The notes: generated from the letters alone by a model not told the origin. A stretch of 6,397 nucleotides of DNA from Actinomycetota bacterium (GCA_027318945.1 DAHVOF010000063.1:1-6397); one strand, 5' to 3'; numbered from the stretch's first letter, positions 1 through 6,122 are shown. A program made the numbers and translations.

Positions 1-769
1 CTACACCGCTACCAGCTGAATCGAGGACAAAAAGAAACGACAGGCGGCGAATTGCACTGTCAGACCTGCCACCTGAAGATCCCGAAGATTTCCGGCCAGT
101 CGAACCAACCACGGCATTACCAGAAAATCGCGGCTCTCCGTGCCTTGCACCAAAATCAATGACGCTAAAGGAGACTCCGGCTAGGGCGAAACCCAAACCG
201 GCATAGAGCCAGACAAGAAAGCTGAGTCCATCAGCCTGGCTCATCCCCACCACTGTTGGGAACGAGGCGAATAAGGCGCCTGCGGCACCCATCACTGTCA
301 CTACCAATCCATTCCGCGCAAACACAATGGTGCGCCGCTTGGGCGGTGCCTGGGCAAGAACGCCCTCTACTAGCGCACCAACGAACATTCCTCCGCTTGG
401 GGGCAGAAAGCCAAGCAAGGCGCAGGCATAGAAAGCCCCGGTTGAGTGCGCTAACGCAACAGCGGTGCCGGTCGCCGCCATGAGCAATCCTGAAAGCACC
501 AGCGATGTTCTTGCTCCAAGGCGATATGCAAGTTGTGCCAGAAAATGGGTGATGCCGATTCCGACGGCCGTGGATATCCCGGCAATTACGCCCAAACCCA
601 GTGCAGAAATCCCATGGTTCCGTGCGATGACGACGTACGTGATCGAAAAATAACCCTGGGCGAAACTTCGCATACCATCCGTCGCGAAAAGAGAAGCCTG
701 ACGGCGCCAGGCCAAACTCTCGAAACTCCCTTGCGACAACTTCATCTCCTCAAAGGCGATCAGATCCAA
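1..769 (-). CDS. MFS transporter, N-terminal half (cut by left edge)
   Basis: Reading the minus strand gives an open frame of 256 codons that continues past the left edge, so the 3' half is missing. The product looks like a major facilitator superfamily permease of the cytoplasmic membrane; the substrate cannot be told. A short cytoplasmic N-terminus leads into WRRQASLFATDGMRSFAQGY, the start of helix 1. Several Gly/Ala/Val-rich helices follow, with a basic PPKRRT stretch before helix 5. After helix 6 comes a polar Ser/Gly/Arg linker, then RRLSFLFVLDSAGSGV, which resembles the start of helix 7 in many 12-helix MFS proteins. An in-frame TGA lies 27 nt upstream of the chosen start. I chose TTG at 769 because AGGAG (780-784) lies 10 nt upstream. 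The alternative ATG at 745 has GAGGAG touching it with no spacer. The 260-nt gap and weak terminator after recO suggest its own transcription unit. MFS identity is firm; the exact start is uncertain. Confidence 0.85.
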   Translation of the reverse strand, partial: MDLIAFEEMKLSQGSFESLAWRRQASLFATDGMRSFAQGYFSITYVVIARNHGISALGLGVIAGISTAVGIGITHFLAQLAYRLGARTSLVLSGLLMAATGTAVALAHSTGAFYACALLGFLPPSGGMFVGALVEGVLAQAPPKRRTIVFARNGLVVTVMGAAGALFASFPTVVGMSQADGLSFLVWLYAGLGFALAGVSFSVIDFGARHGEPRFSGNAVVGSTGRKSSGSSGGRSDSAIRRLSFLFVLDSAGSGV

Positions 770-779
770 TTGGTTGAGG

Positions 780-784
780 CTCCT
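780..784 (-). promoter_or_regulatory. Candidate ribosome binding site of the MFS gene
   Basis: AGGAG on the minus strand lies 10 nt before the TTG at 769 and 34 nt before the first in-frame ATG at 745. It is the only well-formed Shine-Dalgarno sequence at usable spacing, and it is the reason to prefer a TTG start. A second purine run, GAGGAG at 746-751, abuts the ATG with zero spacing and is unlikely to serve it. Confidence 0.4.
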
Positions 785-883
785 GCAGCCTCGGAAACGT
801 CAACAGAAAATTTCTCCGCATTCAGTCGGTGTCTATTCCACTTCTCCTCGCCTAACGAAACCGCCAGCATGTCGGGCGACGGA

Positions 884-901
884 CCATCAAACATCCATCA
901 A
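884..901 (-). repeat. Direct heptamer repeat TTGATGG x2, 11-nt period
   Basis: On the minus strand TTGATGG occurs twice, separated by ATGT, so the two copies are 11 nt apart, about one turn of the helix. They lie about 115 nt upstream of the proposed MFS start. Tandem half-sites on one face of the helix can be a transcription-factor site, but a chance repeat of 7 nt is possible and no regulator gene is adjacent. Confidence 0.3.
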
Positions 902-914
902 CTTGCGATGGAAT

Positions 915-932
915 CCACTACACATTTAGTGG
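915..932. repeat. Inverted repeat CCACTA-N6-TAGTGG
   Basis: A perfect 6-bp inverted repeat with a 6-nt loop reads CCACTA / TAGTGG on both strands. No T-run follows on the minus strand, so it is not a Rho-independent terminator. It could be an operator palindrome or an RNA hairpin in the MFS leader, or it may be chance. Confidence 0.35.
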
Positions 933-959
933 CAGGCGCTCCTACTGGTCCCACCTTGC

Positions 960-982
960 TACGGCATCCCACAAATGCCGCA
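960..982 (-). repeat. Hairpin in the MFS leader / recO trailer
   Basis: On the minus-strand RNA UGCGGCAU pairs with AUGCCGUA around a 7-nt loop (UUGUGGG), giving 8 bp with one G-U pair. On the plus strand that pair becomes an A-C mismatch, so the structure favours a minus-strand transcript. There is no U-tract after it. It could stabilise the 3' end of the recO mRNA, or be part of the leader of the next gene. Confidence 0.4.
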
Positions 983-1020
983 CTCTCACCGAAAATGCAC
1001 AAATTCGAGCGGATACTCTC

Positions 1021-1045
1021 AAAAACCGTTTACGATCTCACGGTT
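1021..1045 (-). terminator. Weak Rho-independent-type terminator overlapping the recO stop
   Basis: The minus strand reads AACCGT, a 10-nt loop, then ACGGTT followed by more T, giving a 6-bp stem and five T counting the last two stem bases. The recO stop codon TAA (1030-1032) lies inside the loop. The stem is short and only half G/C, so termination would be partial at best. Its place at the end of the overlapping gene run, before a 260-nt gap, supports the call. Confidence 0.4.
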
Positions 1046-1734
1046 CTAAGCGAGCGCTCAAGTGTTGCCTCAAGAGACTTTAGCGCCAAGGTTTCGGTCT
1101 CGACCACCAGCGGAGAATCCTCGATCCTGAGAATCTGTGCGAGCTTCCCATTCAAAGAGTTGGATATCACCTCGAGGGCATCCAAAGAGACCCTTCTGCC
1201 ACCGGCGTGCTCGTCGCAGAGGACGCCTCCGGCTGCGGCGTCGAATCCAGCTCGGGAATCCGGGGACCCGCACATGACGCACATCTCCATCTGCGGCCTG
1301 TATCCCTGTGAGGCCAGGAGCTTCCAGATAAACGAACCGAGCAGCATAGCGGGATTATCGGCCTCCAAAACCCTGAGAACCCGCACCACAAGTTTGAAAA
1401 GTTCAGGGTCCGAAAAGCCATCCTGGGCCACTTGCTCCGTTGCCTCGAGTATGACATTCGCCTTGCTCAGCCGATCGAAATCCTCTCGGGTTCGCCGAAA
1501 AAGCTCGATCGTCTCGGCTTGGGATACGACGTCGAGATCGCGACCTTTCCAGCAGAGAAGCGACACAAGGGAAAGGGGCTCCAGCCTAGCCCCGAAACGG
1601 CTCTTAGTCTTCCTTACACCTTTAACTACGGCCCTTATCTTTCCGGAATTCTCACCCAGCATCGAGACGACCCGATCCGACTCGCCGATCCGCCAAGATC
1701 GCAAAACTAAAGCAGAATCGCGGTAGAGCGTCAC
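1030..1734 (-). CDS. recO: DNA repair protein RecO
   Basis: RecO anneals single-stranded DNA and, with RecR, loads RecA onto SSB-coated gaps in the RecF pathway of recombinational repair. The 234-residue product is normal length. The N-terminal OB fold covers about residues 1-80; it opens with TLYRDSALVLRSWRIGESDR and carries the family's conserved GKIRAVVKGVRKTKSRFG stretch. A helical domain follows, with a zinc-finger segment CVMC (C152, C155) then C173 and H176 as likely ligands. The start is GTG at 1734, overlapping the stop of the small membrane gene as GTGA, with a purine-rich AGAAAGAG just upstream; coupling is likely. Placement beside uppS is typical of Actinobacteria. An open frame runs across the whole gene on the opposite strand but has no protein-like features. 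Identification is firm. Confidence 0.95.
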   Translation of the reverse strand: MTLYRDSALVLRSWRIGESDRVVSMLGENSGKIRAVVKGVRKTKSRFGARLEPLSLVSLLCWKGRDLDVVSQAETIELFRRTREDFDRLSKANVILEATEQVAQDGFSDPELFKLVVRVLRVLEADNPAMLLGSFIWKLLASQGYRPQMEMCVMCGSPDSRAGFDAAAGGVLCDEHAGGRRVSLDALEVISNSLNGKLAQILRIEDSPLVVETETLALKSLEATLERSLRTVRS

Positions 1735-1889
1735 CTCTTTCTAAGCCTCGCTCCGAGCTGGAACAGAACAATGTAAGCCCCAAGAAGGACCAGAAGAACC
1801 CGTGACGCGCCGAATCCTGCGAAGGCGGTCAAGGCCAAGGCAATGAACAGCAGAACCCACAGAGCCACGGCGATACGGGACGTGGTCAT
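1731..1889 (-). CDS. Small two-helix membrane protein, unknown function
   Basis: This 52-codon gene is not one I recognise. The start ATG at 1889 overlaps the uppS stop as ATGA, and its own stop overlaps the recO start as GTGA, so it fills the gap between two conserved genes exactly. That is the main reason to believe it is real. The protein begins MTTSR and has a first hydrophobic segment at about residues 6-26 (IAVALWVLLFIALALTAFAGF). After a short GAS turn comes a second segment at about 29-44, ending in GARLRKR. Positive charges at both ends predict a hairpin with both termini in the cytoplasm. The frame stays open upstream to 2018, but that part lies within uppS and encodes no membrane-like sequence. 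A role with UppS or in membrane biology is only a guess from position. Confidence 0.75.
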   Translation of the reverse strand: MTTSRIAVALWVLLFIALALTAFAGFGASRVLLVLLGAYIVLFQLGARLRKR

Positions 1890-2650
1890 AATCCCTCGAC
1901 ACCGCCGTAGCGACGATCGCGGCTCTGAAACTCTCGAATCGCCCGAAAGAGATGGCACCGACGGAAGTCTGGCCACAGCACGTCGGAAAAGACTAGTTCG
2001 GAGTATGCAAGCTCCCACAAAAGAAAGTTGGAGATGCGATACTCCCCAGAAGTCCTTATAACCAGATCCGGATCAGGCATATCGGGGTAGTACATATAGG
2101 ACTTGATCACCTTCTCCGACACCCTGGAAGCCGGCACTCCATCGGCTATCATCGCCGCAACCGCATCAACTATTTCAGCCCTGCCGCCATAGTTGAACGC
2201 TACCGTAAGCGTCATCACACGATTGTCCTGAGTCAGTTCGCAGCTATCGTCCATCCGCTTCATGAGACGCCTAGGCACTCGCCAATCACGCCTTCCAGTA
2301 AAGCGGATGCGTACGCCCTTATCGTTGAGTTCGTCCCTGTGTTTTAAAAGCAGCCCCTCGTTAAACCGCATAAGGAAACGGACCTCGTCCGGAGGCCGCT
2401 TCCAGTTCTCAGTGGAAAAAGCATAAACCGTAAGCCATTTTACACCCACCTCTATGGCACCATTGATGGTATCCATTAGGGCCTCCTCGCCAGCTGAATG
2501 CCCCGCGGTACGAGGAAGACCCCGCTTTTTCGCCCATCGCCCGTTTCCATCCATGACACAACCCACATGGACCGGAACGCGCGAAGGATCAATCCCCTCC
2601 AGCTCAAGATTGGCGTCAATATCGCCCATGTCCCCCACTCGCCTAATCAC
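1886..2650 (-). CDS. uppS: Cis-isoprenyl diphosphate synthase (UppS family)
   Basis: The enzyme condenses isopentenyl diphosphate onto an allylic diphosphate with cis geometry, making the long-chain polyprenyl carrier for peptidoglycan and other wall polymers. It acts at the inner face of the membrane. All family signatures are present in 254 residues: HVGCVMDGNGRWAKKRG at 28-44 with catalytic Asp34, GHSAG at 50-54, VYAFSTENWKRP at 75-86, NYGGRAEI at 153-160, and DPDLVIRTSGEYRISNFLLW at 193-212 with the diphosphate-binding RTSGE. Chain length (C50 or C55) cannot be read from sequence alone. The frame can start at GTG 2650 (overlapping the previous stop as GTGA), GTG 2638 (AGGAG 11 nt upstream) or ATG 2629. 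I kept 2650 because of the overlap, but the first eight residues are doubtful. The 3' end overlaps the small membrane gene (ATGA). Confidence 0.95.
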   Translation of the reverse strand: MIRRVGDMGDIDANLELEGIDPSRVPVHVGCVMDGNGRWAKKRGLPRTAGHSAGEEALMDTINGAIEVGVKWLTVYAFSTENWKRPPDEVRFLMRFNEGLLLKHRDELNDKGVRIRFTGRRDWRVPRRLMKRMDDSCELTQDNRVMTLTVAFNYGGRAEIVDAVAAMIADGVPASRVSEKVIKSYMYYPDMPDPDLVIRTSGEYRISNFLLWELAYSELVFSDVLWPDFRRCHLFRAIREFQSRDRRYGGVEGL

Positions 2651-3135
2651 TCCTCGGACTGCACCAAACTTGCCTCGAGATGGAGCTGGTACTCCTCGCC
2701 AACCGCTTCCATGTGAAGCTGATAGGAGAGGGCACCGTTTTCAAGATAGAAATATCGCCCCGTCCTAGTCACCTCCTTGGCAGACGGCGAAGTCACAACC
2801 GCATTGGAATTCAGATCAAATCGGAAAGTATCCCCATCCCGCATCACTTCGCCCACAAGAACTTCGGCAATCCCCGTCGGTTGGACCACGAGTAGCTCAA
2901 GATTGGAATGGTGCGCATCCACCCGCAGATAGCCGAGTTCTTGGTGCATCGGTGAACCCTGAAGCGACGTGGTGTGCTGGGAATACACGAAAAAACCCTT
3001 TGGTGATCTTGAAAATCCCATGGTTTCGAGATAGTCGAACTCCCCGCTTTGTGGATATGACCCGCTACCCTGGCCATGCCAGGTGCCCTCTAGCTTGTCT
3101 AGTAAGAGCTCAGGCGAGCATCTCTCAAATGCCAC
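2647..3135 (-). CDS. Nitrobindin-like heme-binding beta-barrel protein
   Basis: The 162-residue product matches the nitrobindin / THAP4 heme-domain family, ten-stranded beta-barrels that bind ferric heme. Studied members bind NO and isomerise peroxynitrite to nitrate. Visible signatures are GTWHGQGSGSYP at 17-28 (the GxWxGxGxGxYP motif), the HQELGYLR segment at 64-71, QPTGIAEV at 85-92, and the C-terminal LHLEASL, whose His152 is the expected proximal heme ligand. There is no signal peptide, so it should be cytosolic. The start is GTG at 3135; the sequence upstream has no strong ribosome binding site, so the start is less sure than the family. Its stop overlaps the uppS start (GTGA). It lies 214 nt downstream of era and so heads the uppS–small gene–recO run. 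Conservation of the heme residues suggests it is functional; the physiological substrate here is inference. Confidence 0.9.
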   Translation of the reverse strand: MAFERCSPELLLDKLEGTWHGQGSGSYPQSGEFDYLETMGFSRSPKGFFVYSQHTTSLQGSPMHQELGYLRVDAHHSNLELLVVQPTGIAEVLVGEVMRDGDTFRFDLNSNAVVTSPSAKEVTRTGRYFYLENGALSYQLHMEAVGEEYQLHLEASLVQSEE

Positions 3136-3349
3136 GGCAGGATCCGATCTCTACGAATCGAGCAACCAATTCACGTCAATGACTCTAGCAACTTAAATAT
3201 TAAAAAATCAGAATGGCAATATTGAATCAACCACTATTACTTCCGTTGCCCGGCCATTTTCAAAACAAAACTACAATCCCTCCTGAACATCCCGCCTGCG
3301 GAGATGGCTCGAGTTTGGCTGAATTGGCTGATGCCCCCAATCCTCCGGA
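3136..3349. other. AT-rich intergenic region between era and the nitrobindin gene
   Basis: No gene larger than about 30 codons with any protein-like character fits here. The part from about 3190 to 3260 is far richer in A and T than the rest of the window and contains two AATATT words, fitting a promoter region. Just after the era stop there is a 9-nt-period repeat of CAGCCAA on the minus strand and an imperfect hairpin around CATCTCCG/CGGGATG, but no T-run directly follows, so I do not call a terminator. Purine runs GGAGG and AGGAGG occur near the era end but precede only very short frames. Confidence 0.5.
3190..3219 (-). promoter_or_regulatory. Possible promoter for the nitrobindin–uppS–recO unit
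   Basis: On the minus strand TTGCCA (3219-3214, five of six matches to TTGACA) is followed after 18 nt by TAAGTT (3195-3190), a poor -10. The spacer holds the run TTTTTTAATATT. A second -35-like word, TTGACG at 3179-3174, has no good -10 partner at 17 nt. The location, 55-85 nt before the GTG start, and the AT-rich composition are the best support; the exact elements are tentative. Confidence 0.3.
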
Positions 3350-4195
3350 TCAGTACCCCAGGCGCCCCAAAGACTGGGCGTTGGACTGCCAGCCCGCGCT
3401 GACCTTTACAAACAGCTCCAGAAAAGCTCCTGGCGGCAGCTGGAGCCTCACCCGGGTCCCCACTTCCTTCAGAACGAGCCCACCCTTTCCGATGACTATC
3501 GCCTTTTGGCTGGACCTCTCCACATGAATCTCGCAGCGAATTCTTGGCCACTCCCATTCCGTAACCTTGCACGCGATTGAGTGAGGCAACTCCTCCCTTG
3601 TCATAGCCAGAAGCTGTTCCCGAACAAGCTCCGCCACCCAGTCGGCATCGGATATGTCCGTCATCGCCTCTGTGGGATAGTACATCGGGCCCGCGGGCAA
3701 CCGATCGAATATTTCGTCGAGCAGTTCCTCCAGGCCTTTGCCCGACTTGGCCGACAACGGAAAATAGCTCGACTTGTCGAATTTAGCTAGCTCACTCAAC
3801 TGGGCAAGCACCTTCTCACCAGGGACCAGATCGATTTTATTTACTGCGACAATCGAATCCCGTGGAACCCGCTCGAGAATGAACGAATCACCCTTCCCGA
3901 CATCCTGACTTGCGTCAGTGAGCACCACTACCAGGTCAACGTTCTCAATTGCCTGGTTGGCGACATCGTTCAGCCGTTGCCCCAGAAGAGATCTCGGCTT
4001 GTGAATTCCAGGAGTATCCACAAAGACAACCTGGCCATTCCTTCGGGTCAAGATGCCTCGCACCTGAGTCCGTGTAGTGCTCGGCTTGTCCGAGACGATG
4101 GAAACCTTTCTCCCCACGATGGAATTCAGCAGTGTGGATTTTCCAACATTCGGTCTCCCTGTTATGGTGACAAAGCCCGATTTGAAACTACTCAT
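3350..4195 (-). CDS. era: Ribosome biogenesis GTPase Era
   Basis: Era is a Ras-like GTPase with a KH domain that binds the 3' end of 16S rRNA and helps mature the 30S subunit. The 281-residue product is slightly shorter than E. coli Era but complete. The GTPase domain shows GRPNVGKST at 13-21 (P-loop), the switch I region TTRTQVRGI at 40-48, DTPG at 60-63, NKID at 119-122 and SAK at 148-150. The KH domain shows VERSSQKAIVIGKGG at 225-239 and ends in the family-typical QSLGRLGY. The start ATG at 4195 lies inside the end of the upstream CBS-domain gene (8-nt overlap), and no strong ribosome binding site precedes it, which points to coupled translation. YbeY, two genes upstream, acts on the same rRNA end, so the grouping makes functional sense. 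Identification is firm. Confidence 0.97.
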   Translation of the reverse strand: MSSFKSGFVTITGRPNVGKSTLLNSIVGRKVSIVSDKPSTTRTQVRGILTRRNGQVVFVDTPGIHKPRSLLGQRLNDVANQAIENVDLVVVLTDASQDVGKGDSFILERVPRDSIVAVNKIDLVPGEKVLAQLSELAKFDKSSYFPLSAKSGKGLEELLDEIFDRLPAGPMYYPTEAMTDISDADWVAELVREQLLAMTREELPHSIACKVTEWEWPRIRCEIHVERSSQKAIVIGKGGLVLKEVGTRVRLQLPPGAFLELFVKVSAGWQSNAQSLGRLGY

Positions 4196-5534
4196 CGGGA
4201 TCCCGCATGGGCTCAGACTCCATCTTGAACAGCCTGACCCTACCTATGCGCCTTCTCGTGACCTTTTCCGCCACAAGACGATAATTCCCCACCTCAACAT
4301 GTTCACCCTCCTCGGGAAGATGGCCAAGCAGAGAAAGGAAGAGGCCCCCCAGCGTGTCCCATTCCCCTTGCGGAAGATCCACGTTGAGCTGGTCATTCAA
4401 CTCGTCCAGGCTCTTTGAGGCCACGATTAAATATTCACTGCCGCTCAACTTTTCGACATCGACGACATCTTTGTCGAACTCGTCGGAGATCTCACCAACA
4501 AGCTCCTCAATTAGATCCTCAAGAGTCACCAGTCCGGAGGTTCCACCATATTCATCAAAAACTATTGCTAATTGATATTTTCCCGCCTGCATCTCACGAA
4601 GCAGATCAGCGACAGGCTTCGTCTCAGGGACATATTGCACAGCCCGAACAAGACTCGAAACCTCCTCGTTGGACCGAGCCTCCCTATCGGCACGCACAAG
4701 GTCCTTAAGGAGCACGATGCCTATAACGTCGTCGATAGTCTCTCGGAAGACCGGAATGCGCGAGAAGCCCGCATCGAGAGCAGTCTGCAACACCTCGTCT
4801 ACCCTCGCCGACTCGTCAACTGCGACCATGTCAGTCCGCGGCACCATGACCTCCCGTGCCACGGTGTCCCCAAAGGAGATGATCGAATGAATGAGCTCAC
4901 GCTCCTCGGTTTCAATCACCTCTTCCTCCAGGGCGGCATCAGCCATCGCCAGGAGCTCCTCCTCGCTCACAGTCCCCAAAAGCGGTACGGATTTGCCTCG
5001 TACGAGAAGGTCGGTAAGTCCCAGGATTCCTTTTGAAAGCAGCCTTACCGGAGGAAAGCGCACAATAGCCCGCACGAGGGGAACGGAAAAGAGAGCCGCC
5101 CTCTCCGGGTTGCGTACTGCCCAATTCTTTGGAATCGCCTCAGCAATGAGAAATATCACGATTACTTCGAGGGCTGTGCTAACTGCCAAACCGACGACCC
5201 CGAACAAATGTCCGGCAAGTGCGCCAACTAGCGTAGCCGCGACTAGCTGGGAAAATACCGCGACCAAAAGCACGGGATTCAGAAAACCGCTCTGATTCTC
5301 CAAAAGTTTCAAAAGCAGGGATGCGCGCTTGGCCTTGATCTCGCTCAGCGCCATTGCCTTCACCTTAGTCATTCGGGTGAGCGAGGTCTCGGCGGCTGCC
5401 AAAAGACTCGCGAGCAGCACTAAAAGCACTACGGCAATAATCGTCAGAGTGTCATACCCGGTCCAACGGTATGGCACCGCGCTGGCGGTTAAAGCCGCGA
5501 ATATTTCCAAGGTCTGTTTAGGTATCTCATCCAT
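4188..5534 (-). CDS. HlyC/CorC-family membrane protein with CNNM and CBS domains
   Basis: The 448-residue product belongs to the family often annotated as hemolysin or CorC-like; related CNNM/CorC proteins transport or regulate Mg2+. The N-terminus is weakly hydrophobic. A CNNM (DUF21) membrane domain follows at about 28-200, with a helix at 29-48 containing AAAETSLTRM, further hydrophobic spans near 86-108 and 112-132, and AEAIPKNWAVRNPE at 131-144. An acidic linker (EEELLAMADAALEEEVIETEE) leads to a CBS pair: about 225-283 (REVMVPRTDMVAVD) and 295-350 (FDEYGGTSGLVTLEDLIEELVGEI). A C-terminal CorC/HlyC domain fills about 358-440. It starts at ATG 5534, 6 nt after the ybeY stop, without a clear ribosome binding site, and overlaps era by 8 nt. 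Position between ybeY and era is standard in Actinobacteria. Mg2+ or Co2+ handling is inferred from the family; a hemolytic role is not implied. Confidence 0.92.
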   Translation of the reverse strand: MDEIPKQTLEIFAALTASAVPYRWTGYDTLTIIAVVLLVLLASLLAAAETSLTRMTKVKAMALSEIKAKRASLLLKLLENQSGFLNPVLLVAVFSQLVAATLVGALAGHLFGVVGLAVSTALEVIVIFLIAEAIPKNWAVRNPERAALFSVPLVRAIVRFPPVRLLSKGILGLTDLLVRGKSVPLLGTVSEEELLAMADAALEEEVIETEERELIHSIISFGDTVAREVMVPRTDMVAVDESARVDEVLQTALDAGFSRIPVFRETIDDVIGIVLLKDLVRADREARSNEEVSSLVRAVQYVPETKPVADLLREMQAGKYQLAIVFDEYGGTSGLVTLEDLIEELVGEISDEFDKDVVDVEKLSGSEYLIVASKSLDELNDQLNVDLPQGEWDTLGGLFLSLLGHLPEEGEHVEVGNYRLVAEKVTRRRIGRVRLFKMESEPMRDPDE

Positions 5535-5540
5535 ATAGTC

Positions 5541-6083
5541 TTAGACGGCCCCTGGGAGCGATCCCTTTCTGTAGTGGAGCTGAAGCAGCTCCTGCTCCCG
5601 CTCCTCCATGATTTCGGCTTCATCATCGAGCTCGTGATCCATTCCAAATAGGTGAAGGATCCCGTGAACAATGAGTAGGGCTAACTCGTCATCGAGGCTG
5701 CCGTCGTGTAGATTCGTTCCTTCGTGCTCTGCAGCATTCTCGCTGGCCACTTCAGGGCATATGACCACATCGCCTAGGAGGAAAGGAGCCGAATACGAAT
5801 CCTGGGCAGGGGACCGCTGACCACTGGAACTGAAATCTGGTGACCTTCCCGCAGAATATGGTTCCGTGTCGATCGGAAACGACAAAACGTCAGTTGGGCC
5901 CTTCTTTCCCATGAAACGCTCGTTCAAGCCGGAAATCGCACTCCTGTCGACAAAAATCAACGAGAACTCTGCATCTCCCGACACCTTCTGAGATTTGAGC
6001 ACGTTCATCGCGAAGTGCATCCATCGGTCTTCGTCCACGGCAAATTCGCTCTGCTCATTCGCTATGAAAACCTCAACGCTCAC
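5541..6083 (-). CDS. ybeY: rRNA maturation endonuclease YbeY
   Basis: YbeY is a zinc-dependent endoribonuclease that matures the 3' end of 16S rRNA and takes part in 70S quality control. The metal site is intact: HGILHLFGMDH gives His140, His144 and His150 (numbered from GTG 6083). The core FMGKKGPTDVLSFPID (about 57-72) and LLGDVVICPEVA (102-113) are clear. Between them lies a polar Ser/Pro/Gly-rich insert of about 30 residues, absent from E. coli YbeY but of a kind I recall in Acidimicrobiia. The C-terminus is rich in Glu and ends RKGSLPGAV. The frame can also start at GTG 6098. I prefer 6083, which has GGAG 6 nt upstream within GGGGGAGAGG and gives MSVEVFIANEQ, closer to family N-termini. 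It lies 53 nt after phoH and 6 nt before the CBS-domain gene. Confidence 0.94.
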   Translation of the reverse strand: MSVEVFIANEQSEFAVDEDRWMHFAMNVLKSQKVSGDAEFSLIFVDRSAISGLNERFMGKKGPTDVLSFPIDTEPYSAGRSPDFSSSGQRSPAQDSYSAPFLLGDVVICPEVASENAAEHEGTNLHDGSLDDELALLIVHGILHLFGMDHELDDEAEIMEEREQELLQLHYRKGSLPGAV

Positions 6084-6122
6084 TGACCTCTCCCCCACGC
6101 TTCTTGGCAGGACCTATTCGAC

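Larger units (their letters stand above)
770..1029. other. Intergenic region between recO and the MFS gene
   Basis: No credible gene is visible on either strand across these 260 nt. I looked for a tRNA and found no TTCRA-type T-loop with flanking arms. The stretch contains the tail of a terminator-like hairpin after recO, two further inverted repeats (960-982 and 915-932) and a 7-nt direct repeat (884-901), and ends in the MFS ribosome binding site. I could not pick out a convincing -35/-10 pair. The likely role is 3' trailer of the recO operon plus the leader and promoter of the MFS gene. Confidence 0.5.

Noticed and set aside
770..1029. A possible tRNA or small RNA gene in the recO–MFS gap
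   Set aside because: The hairpins do not assemble into a cloverleaf, there is no T-loop consensus, and no promoter/terminator pair for a separate RNA is visible.
533..1726. A 397-codon open frame on the plus strand lying across the whole of recO and the gap beside it
   Set aside because: It is fully antisense to a clear recO and part of the MFS gene. Its translation is low in hydrophobic structure, rich in Ser/Arg/Thr and shows no recognisable domain. Its length follows from the codon usage of the genes on the other strand.
1890..2018. Extending the small membrane protein upstream to a 95-residue protein
   Set aside because: The added part lies wholly inside the conserved 3' end of uppS in another frame and is Arg/Ser-rich with no membrane character. 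The ATG at 1889 overlapping the uppS stop is a far better start.
3300..3345. Hairpin after the era stop (CATCTCCG / CGGGATG) as a terminator
   Set aside because: The stem is imperfect (bulge or G-U pair) and the T-rich stretch begins about a dozen nt later and is interrupted, so it does not fit a Rho-independent terminator.
3237..3572. A 111-codon minus-strand frame overlapping the end of era and the following gap
   Set aside because: It is in a different frame from era, most of it lies inside era's KH-domain coding sequence, and the product has no family features.
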